DNA from: an uncultured Fastidiosipila sp.
GTDB lineage: Bacteria > Bacillota > Clostridia > Saccharofermentanales > Fastidiosipilaceae
Assembly (NCBI GenBank): GCA_938014865.1
Contig: CALLQJ010000380.1
Span: 1 to 7,627, forward strand
Length of the DNA: 7,627 nt
Reading direction: 5' to 3'
The position numbers and the translations under genes were made by a program. The first letter of the stretch is position 1, and each line of letters opens with the position of its first letter. The notes beneath the pieces are model-generated. The model was given only the letters and a program-made list of their open reading frames with translations. It searched no databases and was not told where the DNA came from. Shown here one piece after another: positions 1-5,691 of this stretch.

Positions 1-2
1 GT

Positions 3-1646
3 CAGGCCGTTCCTCTCATTAAAACCGAGGCGCCGCTTATCGGTACCGGCATGGAATACCGGGCCGCCAAAGACTCCGGCGTTTGCGTGGTTGCCAAAAA
101 CGACGGGGAAGTGGAACGCGTCACGGCCGACCTGATTGTGGTCAAAACCTCGGCCGCCAGCGAGGATGAATACCATCTGACGAAGTATCAGCGCTCGAAC
201 CACTCCACCTGCATCAACCAGAGGCCTTTGGTAGCCGTTGGTGACAAGGTGAAAGCGGGCGACATCATCGCGGACGGACCGTCCACGGATAACGGCGAGC
301 TGGCCCTGGGCAAGAACGCCCTGATCGGCTTCATGACCTGGGAAGGCTACAACTACGAGGACGCCGTCTTAATCAGCGAGCGCCTGGTACGCGATGATAC
401 CTATACCTCTATACATATAGAAGAATACGAATGCGAAGCGCGTGACACCAAACTCGGTGCTGAAGAAATCACCCGCGAAATTCCGCAGGTTTCCGATGAC
501 GTACTCCGTGATCTTGACGAACACGGCATTATCCGCATCGGTGCGGAAGTCAGAGCAGGCGATATTCTGGTCGGCAAAATCACGCCGAAAGGCGAGACCG
601 AGCTGACGGCGGAAGAAAGACTTTACCGCGCCATCTTCGGTGAAAAGGTACGGGAAGTCCGGGATACCTCCGTCCGTGTGCCGCACGGCGAGACCGGTAT
701 CGTGGTGGATGTCAAAACCTTCTCCCGCGATAACGACGACGATCTGAAACACGGTGTCAACGAGTTGGTACGTGTTTACATCGCCCAGAAACGCAAGATT
801 TCGGTCGGTGACAAGATGGCCGGACGCCACGGAAATAAAGGTGTTATTTCAAGAATTCTGCCGGAAGAAGATATGCCTTATCTCGAAGACGGCACGCCTT
901 TGGATATCGTGCTCAACCCCCTGGGCGTTCCTTCCCGTATGAATATCGGACAGCTTCTTGAAGTGCATCTCGGACGCTGTGCGCGCCACTTGGGCGTAAA
1001 GATCGCCACCCCCGTTTTCGACGGCGCGGATGAACATGATATCCGTGAAATGTTCGAAAAATGCGGCTTTGACGATGACGGCAAGACGATCGTGCGCGAC
1101 GGCCGGACCGGTGAACCCTTTGACAACAAAGTCACCGTCGGCATCATGTACTACCTCAAGCTGCATCATCTGGTGGACGACAAGATCCATGCCCGCTCCA
1201 TCGGACCGTACTCCCTGGTCACACAGCAGCCTCTCGGGGGCAAAGCCCAGTTCGGCGGCCAGCGTTTCGGTGAAATGGAAGTCTGGGCGCTTAAAGCCTA
1301 CGGTGCCGCTTACACACTCCGTGAAATCCTCACGGTGAAGTCCGACGACGTCAACGGCCGTACGAAGACTTACGAAGCGATTGTAAAAGGCGAAAACATT
1401 CCCGAATCCGGCACGCCCGAATCCTTTAAAGTGCTTATCCGGGAAATGCAGTCGCTCTGCCTGGACGTACGTATTTATTATCAGGATGAAGAAGTGGATC
1501 TTCATGAAGAAGAGGAAGACGCCGATCCGCTCAACACGGATGCGACACGTCTGCGCCGCCTGATCGGTGCGATCGAAGCATCGCCCGAACCCGAAGAGGC
1601 CTATCAGGCTGCCGGCTATACAAGCTTCTCAGCGGATGAAGAGTGA
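3..1646 (+). CDS. rpoB: DNA-directed RNA polymerase subunit beta, C-terminal part (5' end outside window)
   Basis: Beta subunit of RNA polymerase, which with beta-prime forms the catalytic core for transcription. The frame is already open at position 3, where it reads QAVPLIKTEAPLIGTGMEYR, a conserved beta segment, so the gene is cut by the window edge. The ATG at 51 is internal. 547 residues are visible, a little under half of a Firmicutes RpoB. Seen in order: EGYNYEDAVL (about nt 340-370), the flap region with GETELTAEERLYRAIFGEK (about nt 590-650), the nucleic-acid-contacting GDKMAGRHGNKG (about nt 808-843), LNPLGVPSRMNIGQ, and the C-terminal clamp with GGKAQFGGQRFGEMEVWALK (about nt 1237-1296). 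The rifampicin-resistance cluster lies upstream of the window, so resistance cannot be read here. The stop TGA (1644-1646) falls 16 nt before the preferred rpoC start, the usual rpoBC operon arrangement. No frame break is seen. Confidence 0.98.
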   Translation, partial: QAVPLIKTEAPLIGTGMEYRAAKDSGVCVVAKNDGEVERVTADLIVVKTSAASEDEYHLTKYQRSNHSTCINQRPLVAVGDKVKAGDIIADGPSTDNGELALGKNALIGFMTWEGYNYEDAVLISERLVRDDTYTSIHIEEYECEARDTKLGAEEITREIPQVSDDVLRDLDEHGIIRIGAEVRAGDILVGKITPKGETELTAEERLYRAIFGEKVREVRDTSVRVPHGETGIVVDVKTFSRDNDDDLKHGVNELVRVYIAQKRKISVGDKMAGRHGNKGVISRILPEEDMPYLEDGTPLDIVLNPLGVPSRMNIGQLLEVHLGRCARHLGVKIATPVFDGADEHDIREMFEKCGFDDDGKTIVRDGRTGEPFDNKVTVGIMYYLKLHHLVDDKIHARSIGPYSLVTQQPLGGKAQFGGQRFGEMEVWALKAYGAAYTLREILTVKSDDVNGRTKTYEAIVKGENIPESGTPESFKVLIREMQSLCLDVRIYYQDEEVDLHEEEEDADPLNTDATRLRRLIGAIEASPEPEEAYQAAGYTSFSADEE

Positions 1647-1651
1647 AAGGA
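1646..1651 (+). promoter_or_regulatory. Ribosome-binding site for rpoC (AAAGGA)
   Basis: AAAGGA overlaps the last base of the rpoB stop codon. It lies 11 nt before ATG 1663, somewhat long but usable, and only 2 nt before GTG 1654, which is too close. The in-frame ATG at 1636 would overlap rpoB and has no comparable purine run at a proper distance. This favours 1663 as the rpoC start, but 1636 cannot be excluded. Confidence 0.5.
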
Positions 1652-1662
1652 TCGTGAAACAG

Positions 1663-4600
1663 ATGTCTGATCTGCGTTTATCAATAAACAACAAAAACGG
1701 CCGAAACGGCCGGGAGAAACGTAAGGACCAGCTGCCCTTTGAGAAAATCGGCATCGGCCTGGCGTCTCCGGAAAAAATCCTGGAATGGTCTCACGGTGAA
1801 GTCAAAAAACCGGAAACCATCAACTACAGAACCCTCAAGCCGGAAAAAGACGGCTTGTTCTGCGAAAGAATTTTCGGTCCCTCCAAGGACTGGGAATGCC
1901 ACTGCGGAAAATACAAGAAAATTCGTTACCGCGGCATTGTCTGTGACAAATGCGGCGTCGAAGTGACCAAGGCGAAAGTGCGCCGTGAGCGCATGGGCCA
2001 CATCAAACTGGCCGCGCCGGTCTCCCATATCTGGTATTTCCGCGGAATTCCCTCCCGCATGGGCTTGATTCTGGATATTTCTCCGCGTCAGCTCGAACGG
2101 GTGCTTTACTTCGGAAACTACATTGTGCTGGATCCGGGCAAAACAGATCTTCAGGAACGTGAGATCATCACGGATTCGCAGTTCCGCGAGTATCAGCGCG
2201 AGTACGGCCGGAATGCCTTCCGGGCCGGCATGGGAGCTGAGGCCATCAAGGAAATTCTCCAGAGGATCGATACGAAGAAACTGACCGAGCAGCTCAAGAA
2301 AGAAATGCATGAGTCCAAGGGCCAGAAACGGGTCCGTCTGATTAAAAGGCTGGAAGTGGTGGAGGCCTTCGAGCGTTCGAACAACAAACCCGAATGGATG
2401 ATTCTCGATGTGCTGCCCGTGCTTCCGCCCGAACTGCGCCCCATGGTCCAGCTCGACGGCGGCCGCTTTGCGACTTCTGACCTGAACGACCTTTATCGCC
2501 GGGTCATCAACCGCAATAACCGCCTGAACAAGCTGCTGCAGCTCGGTGCGCCCGAAATCATCATCCGCAACGAAAAACGGATGCTGCAGGAGTCCGTTGA
2601 CTCCCTGATTGACAACGGCCGCCGCGGCCGCGCCGTTACCGGTGCCGGCAACCGCCCGCTGAAGTCGCTTTCCGATCTGCTCAAAGGCAAGCAGGGCCGT
2701 TTCCGTCAGAACCTTCTCGGCAAACGTGTTGACTATTCCGGCCGTTCCGTTATCGTCATCGGGCCTGAGCTGAAAATGCATCAGTGCGGCCTGCCGACCG
2801 AAATGGCCATTGAGCTCTTCAAACCCTTTGTCATGAAGCGTCTGGTAGAAGACGGCTACTCTCATAACATTAAAACCGCGCGGCATATGGTGGAAAGAGG
2901 CGACGATGTCATCTGGGATATCCTCGCCGAAGTCATTCAGGATCACCCGGTCATGCTGAACCGTGCGCCTACGCTCCATCGCCTGGGCATCCAGGCCTTT
3001 GAGCCGGTACTCGTTCAGGGCCGTGCGATCAAGCTGCACCCCTTAGCCTGTACGGCTTTTAACGCGGACTTTGACGGCGACCAAATGGCCGTCCACGTCC
3101 CGCTGTCTGCCGAAGCACAGGCCGAGGCGCGTTTCCTGATGCTGCATTCCAATAACCTCTTAAAGCCTCAGGACGGCAAACCTGTTACGGTGCCGACCCA
3201 GGACATGGTCTTAGGCATTTATTACCTGACCATTGAAAAAGACGGTGAGCCCGGCGACGGCCATTACTACTCTTCACTCAATGAAGCGATTATGGCCTAT
3301 GACCAGCACGAGCTCGGCATCCATGCCCAAGTCCATATCCGTTTCACCGGCGAGCGCGACGGCAAACCCATCCGCCGCACGGTTACGTCCACCTTCGGCC
3401 GCTTCCTCTTTAACGAAGTGCTGCCGCAGAATCTCGGTTATGTTGACCGCTCCGTTGAAGGGCATGAACTGGACCTCGAATGTGACTTCCTGGTCGACAA
3501 AAAGAAACTCGGCGACATCATCGAACGCTGCATCCGCATCAACGGCATTTCGCGCACGGCGAAGATTCTCGACGACGTGAAAGCCATCGGCTTCAAATAC
3601 TCCACCAAATCGGGTATTTCCATCAGCGTCTTCGACATGATGATCCCCGACGTCAAGCAGGAATATCTGCGCCGCGCCGACGAAAAAATCGAATTCATCG
3701 GCAAACAGCATCAGAGAGGGCTGCTCAACGAAGCGGGCCGCTCCCAGGCCGCCATTAAGATCTGGCGTCAGACGACGGATGATATTACCGAGGCTCTGAA
3801 AGAAGCCATGGATAAATACAATCCGATTGCTATGATGTCCCAGTCCGGCGCCCGCGGTTCGATGTCTCAGATCAAGCAGCTCGCCGGCATGCGCGGCAAC
3901 ATGAACGATACCTCCGGCAACACGATCGAAATTCCGATCAAGTCGAATCTGCGTGAAGGCATGAACGTCTTGGAATTCTTTATTTCCTCGCACGGTGCCC
4001 GTAAATCGCTTTCCGATACGGCGCTTAAAACGGCCGACTCCGGCTACCTGACCCGCCGTCTTGTCGACGTCAGTCAGGACATCATTATCCAGGAGACGGA
4101 CTGCGGTACGGAAGAGGTCGTGATGATGAGTGAACTCACTTCCGGCTCGGCTGCCTCCAGACGTGTGATCAGCCCCTTAAAGGATCGCATCAGCGGTCGT
4201 TTCGCCGGCCGTGACGTCATCGATCCGGAAACGGAAGAAGTGATTGTCGCCCGCAATGAACTCATTACCAACGACTTGGCCGAAAAGATTCAGAATGCCG
4301 GCATTAAGAAAGTGCCGATCCGCAGCGTCCTGACCTGTAATTCACGTTACGGCGTCTGCTCGCGCTGCTACGGCGTCAACCTGGCGACCGGCGAAGTCGC
4401 GGTCCGCGGCGAAGCCGTCGGCATCATGGCGGCGCAGTCGATCGGTGAACCCGGTACGCAGCTGACCATGCGGACCTTCCATACCGGCGGTATTGCCAAC
4501 TCCGGCGAAGACATCACCCAAGGTCTGCCGCGTGTCGAAGAACTTTTCGAAGCGCGCAAGCCGAAGGGCCAGGCCGTCATGTCGGAAATCGGCGGTACGG

Positions 4601-5064
4601 TCAGCATTCAGGACGGGGCCAAGCGCAAACGCGAAGTGACCGTGACTTCCGAAGACGGTGAATCCGCTACCTACAAAGTCAACTACGGTGCAACCATATT
4701 GGTAAGCGATGGTGACGTGATCGAGGCCGGCGACCTGATTACCGAAGGCTCGGTCAACCCCCATGACATCATGAAGATCAGCGGCATTGCCGGTGTTGAA
4801 CGTTATATCATCTCCGAAGTGATCAAGGTGTATAACAACAACGGCGTTGACATCAATGACAAACACGTTGAAATCATCTGCCGCCAGATGCTGCGCAAAG
4901 TCCGGGTGGACGATGCCGGCGAAACGGATCTTCCCACCGGCGGAACGGTGGACCGCTTCACCTTCGAAGAAGCCAACAAAAAGGCGGAAGAAGAAGGGAA
5001 GTTATTGTTAAGTCGTGACCATGAACAAGGAAGACCCCGGCCTCCGGCAAGCGTATTCTCTTAG
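1663..5064 (+). CDS. rpoC: DNA-directed RNA polymerase subunit beta-prime, main reading frame (C-terminus displaced by a frame break)
   Basis: Beta-prime subunit of RNA polymerase; carries the catalytic Mg2+ site, clamp and trigger loop. Numbering is from ATG 1663. The N-terminal zinc site is C79, C81, C94, C97. The active-site motif NADFDGDQM has its aspartates at 469, 471 and 473. The bridge helix is around residues 724-750 (SGARGSMSQIKQLAGMRG). The second zinc site is C814, C892, C899, C902. The trigger loop contains GEPGTQLTMRTFHTGG, with M936 and H940. All key residues are present. The frame is normal to about residue 1113 (EEEGK, ending at 5001), then adds 20 unrelated residues and stops at 5062-5064, giving 1133 residues. 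The missing conserved C-terminus follows in another frame at 5034-5333. With 32 nt removed the protein would be 1212 residues, a normal length. In-frame GTG 1567 and ATG 1636 are possible earlier starts. From 1663 the protein still has a basic, Asn-rich lead of roughly 20 residues before the conserved IGLASPEKI. Confidence 0.96.
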   Translation: MSDLRLSINNKNGRNGREKRKDQLPFEKIGIGLASPEKILEWSHGEVKKPETINYRTLKPEKDGLFCERIFGPSKDWECHCGKYKKIRYRGIVCDKCGVEVTKAKVRRERMGHIKLAAPVSHIWYFRGIPSRMGLILDISPRQLERVLYFGNYIVLDPGKTDLQEREIITDSQFREYQREYGRNAFRAGMGAEAIKEILQRIDTKKLTEQLKKEMHESKGQKRVRLIKRLEVVEAFERSNNKPEWMILDVLPVLPPELRPMVQLDGGRFATSDLNDLYRRVINRNNRLNKLLQLGAPEIIIRNEKRMLQESVDSLIDNGRRGRAVTGAGNRPLKSLSDLLKGKQGRFRQNLLGKRVDYSGRSVIVIGPELKMHQCGLPTEMAIELFKPFVMKRLVEDGYSHNIKTARHMVERGDDVIWDILAEVIQDHPVMLNRAPTLHRLGIQAFEPVLVQGRAIKLHPLACTAFNADFDGDQMAVHVPLSAEAQAEARFLMLHSNNLLKPQDGKPVTVPTQDMVLGIYYLTIEKDGEPGDGHYYSSLNEAIMAYDQHELGIHAQVHIRFTGERDGKPIRRTVTSTFGRFLFNEVLPQNLGYVDRSVEGHELDLECDFLVDKKKLGDIIERCIRINGISRTAKILDDVKAIGFKYSTKSGISISVFDMMIPDVKQEYLRRADEKIEFIGKQHQRGLLNEAGRSQAAIKIWRQTTDDITEALKEAMDKYNPIAMMSQSGARGSMSQIKQLAGMRGNMNDTSGNTIEIPIKSNLREGMNVLEFFISSHGARKSLSDTALKTADSGYLTRRLVDVSQDIIIQETDCGTEEVVMMSELTSGSAASRRVISPLKDRISGRFAGRDVIDPETEEVIVARNELITNDLAEKIQNAGIKKVPIRSVLTCNSRYGVCSRCYGVNLATGEVAVRGEAVGIMAAQSIGEPGTQLTMRTFHTGGIANSGEDITQGLPRVEELFEARKPKGQAVMSEIGGTVSIQDGAKRKREVTVTSEDGESATYKVNYGATILVSDGDVIEAGDLITEGSVNPHDIMKISGIAGVERYIISEVIKVYNNNGVDINDKHVEIICRQMLRKVRVDDAGETDLPTGGTVDRFTFEEANKKAEEEGKLLLSRDHEQGRPRPPASVFS
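5002..5033 (+). other. 32-nt segment interrupting the rpoC frame, bounded by GGAAG direct repeats
   Basis: The main rpoC frame reads EEEGK up to 5001. Codons from 5034 in a different frame read TPASGKRILLGITKAS, which matches the usual beta-prime sequence. Removing 5002-5033 joins them as EEGK-TPASGK, just as families of this protein read. GGAAG occurs at 4997-5001 and again at 5029-5033, so the segment equals one repeat copy plus 27 nt. TTGTT (5005-5009) and AACAA (5024-5028) can pair around a 14-nt loop. The segment length is not a multiple of three. Alternatives are a 33-nt in-frame insertion with one base lost nearby (CCCC at 5035-5038), a sequencing or assembly error, or translational bypassing. 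The frame break is directly visible; its cause is not. Confidence 0.75.
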
Positions 5065-5333
5065 GCATTACCAAAGCCTCCCTGGCGACGGATTCCTGGC
5101 TCTCGGCCGCTTCCTTCCAGGAGACGACGCGCGTCCTCACCGATGCCGCCGTAAAAGGCAAGGTCGACGAACTGCGCGGGCTCAAAGAGAATGTCATTAT
5201 CGGTACGCTTATCCCGGCCGGTACGGGCATGATGGCTTACCGCAACACCACCACGGTGCCTGCGATTGAAGAAAACAAAGAACTCTTCGAACATCAGCTC
5301 GAAGAAACCGTCGCAGCCGAAAAGAAAAACTGA
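5034..5333 (+). CDS. rpoC: C-terminal 99 residues of RNA polymerase beta-prime, out of frame with the main rpoC reading frame
   Basis: This piece has no start codon of its own. Upstream in its frame there is a stop at 5022-5024 and no plausible ATG, GTG or TTG before the conserved sequence. It reads TPASGKRILLGITKASLA, then SAASFQETTRVLTDAAVKGK, GLKENVIIGTLIPAGTG, and ends EETVAAEKKN before TGA at 5331-5333. This is the most conserved end of beta-prime, near the clamp base and the omega-binding tail, and is expected to be indispensable. The coding pattern shows no decay: no stops, normal codon use and a normal terminator 28 nt downstream. I infer that it is translated as part of RpoC, either because the break at 5002-5033 is an artefact or because ribosomes change frame there. 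As written, it would not be made. Confidence 0.9.
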   Translation, partial: TPASGKRILLGITKASLATDSWLSAASFQETTRVLTDAAVKGKVDELRGLKENVIIGTLIPAGTGMMAYRNTTTVPAIEENKELFEHQLEETVAAEKKN

Positions 5334-5360
5334 AGAACGCCGAAAAGCTGAAATAAAACC

Positions 5361-5391
5361 TGCCGCTTTCTTCGGAAGGCGGCATTTTTTT
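5361..5391 (+). terminator. Rho-independent terminator of the rpoBC operon
   Basis: A 10-bp stem (5361-5370 with 5375-5384, one T-G wobble) closes on the stable tetraloop TTCG (5371-5374) and is followed by seven T residues (5385-5391). It lies 28 nt after the true rpoC stop at 5333, which also supports that stop as the real gene end. Confidence 0.93.
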
Positions 5392-5420
5392 GCCCGAAAA
5401 AAGCCCTCTCAAGGCCTGTA

Positions 5421-5496
5421 TTCATATTTTTAAAGGCAGCAATTCATATTTTTAAAGTCAGCAATTTATATTTCTAAAGGCAGCGATTTACATTTC
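5421..5496. repeat. Imperfect 22-bp tandem repeat, about 3.5 copies
   Basis: Three contiguous units lie at 5421-5442, 5443-5464 and 5465-5486, with a degenerate partial unit from 5487 to about 5496. Units 1 and 2 differ at one base, and units 1 and 3 at three. The shared core is TATTTYTAAAG followed by KCAGCRA. A weakly similar half unit (AAGGCCTGTA, 5411-5420) precedes the array. The period equals about two helical turns, so bound proteins would sit on the same DNA face. That arrangement suits an operator array, but it may equally be a slippage product with no function. It lies downstream of the rpoBC terminator and about 75 bp upstream of the next promoter. Confidence 0.85.
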
Positions 5497-5512
5497 TATC
5501 GGGAAAAGCAAC

Positions 5513-5538
5513 AAAAAGCCCGCGAAAAGGCGCTTTTT
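5513..5538. terminator. A/T-flanked hairpin, possible bidirectional terminator
   Basis: AAAAAGCC (5513-5520) pairs with GGCGCTTTTT (5529-5538), leaving one bulged C and an 8-nt loop. The A tract on one side and the T tract on the other give terminator form on both strands. It could back up the rpoBC terminator or block upstream transcripts before the next promoter. The stem is short in GC pairs, so function is uncertain. GGGAAAAGC at 5501-5509 could compete for the same 3' arm. Confidence 0.45.
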
Positions 5539-5572
5539 CCTTATAAATATAAATGAAAAGCAGGATTTTCCT

Positions 5573-5601
5573 TTGACTTTGGAAAAGGCGGACTATAGAA
5601 T
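5573..5601 (+). promoter_or_regulatory. Sigma-A type promoter for the CHAP-protein gene
   Basis: The -35 element TTGACT (5573-5578) and the -10 element TAGAAT (5596-5601) each match consensus at five of six bases and are separated by exactly 17 bp. The DNA just upstream (5541-5570) is AT-rich and could act as an UP element. Transcription would begin near 5608, giving a leader of about 85 nt before the TTG start at 5692. A second reading of the -10 as TATAGA (5594-5599) gives a less favourable 15-bp spacer. Confidence 0.75.
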
Positions 5602-5612
5602 TACTGGTATTG

Positions 5613-5629
5613 TGTTACAAGAATATTAC
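5613..5629 (+). promoter_or_regulatory. WalR (YycF)-like direct repeat
   Basis: TGTTAC (5613-5618), five bases, then TATTAC (5624-5629) resembles the known WalR site, two TGTWAH-type hexamers 11 bp apart, with one mismatch in the second hexamer. WalRK is the Firmicutes cell-wall two-component system and controls many peptidoglycan hydrolases, including CHAP proteins. The gene that follows encodes one. The site lies just downstream of the predicted transcription start, a position that would suit repression. Chance occurrence in AT-rich DNA is possible. Confidence 0.35.
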
Positions 5630-5634
5630 AGAAA

Positions 5635-5676
5635 AACGGCAGAGGCCGTTCACTTCCTTTAAAGGAATAAAGGAAG
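5635..5676 (+). promoter_or_regulatory. Two successive hairpins in the 5' leader of the CHAP-protein mRNA
   Basis: AACGGC (5635-5640) and GCCGTT (5645-5650) form a perfect 6-bp stem with loop AGAG. CTTCCTTT (5653-5660) and AAAGGAAG (5669-5676) form a perfect 8-bp stem with an 8-nt loop that carries a second AAAGGAA copy. The second hairpin ends only 5 nt before the GGAGG site. These could affect mRNA stability or ribosome access. No known riboswitch class is recognised. Confidence 0.5.
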
Positions 5677-5681
5677 CCACC

Positions 5682-5686
5682 GGAGG
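5682..5686 (+). promoter_or_regulatory. Strong ribosome-binding site (GGAGG) that decides the TTG start
   Basis: GGAGG lies 5 nt before TTG at 5692-5694. There is no in-frame ATG or GTG before the signal peptide, so this site fixes the non-ATG start of the CHAP protein. Confidence 0.85.
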
Positions 5687-5691
5687 TTAAA

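Larger units (their letters stand above)
5334..5691. other. Intergenic region between rpoC and the CHAP-protein gene
   Basis: There is no credible protein gene in these 358 nt on either strand. In order they contain the rpoBC terminator, a 22-bp tandem repeat array, an A/T-flanked hairpin, an AT-rich stretch (5541-5570), a sigma-A type promoter, a WalR-like direct repeat, two leader hairpins and a strong ribosome-binding site. The region is clearly more AT-rich than the flanking genes, except in the hairpins. Confidence 0.85.

Noticed and set aside
1681..3039. Long open frame of 452 codons on the minus strand
   Set aside because: It lies wholly antisense to highly conserved rpoC sequence and has no recognisable domain. 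Codon bias in GC-rich genes commonly leaves the opposite strand open. The same applies to shorter antisense frames at 849-1505, 3274-3993 and 4342-4866.
5010..5030. AAGTCGT and AACAAGG, separated by 7 nt, together resemble the conserved 3' region of 16S rRNA
   Set aside because: The match is two 7-mers split by unrelated bases, with no further rRNA similarity on either side. Most likely chance, though it lies inside the odd rpoC segment.
5002..5033. Intein, group I/II intron or IS remnant in rpoC
   Set aside because: 32 nt is far too short, and there are no intein splice residues, intron core or transposase remnant. GGAAG repeats alone do not show transposition.
5015..5269. Forward open frame of 84 codons overlapping the end of rpoC
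   Set aside because: It is a third frame over conserved rpoC C-terminal sequence, has low-complexity Arg/Gly-rich content and matches no family. Neither it nor its start restores the missing RpoC end.
5396..5420. Weak minus-strand terminator (GCCTT/GAGGGC hairpin followed by T residues on the minus strand)
   Set aside because: Only a five-pair stem with a wobble, and no minus-strand gene for it to terminate.
5421..5496. CRISPR array
   Set aside because: The units are directly contiguous with no spacers, only 22 bp long and AT-rich, and no cas gene is present.
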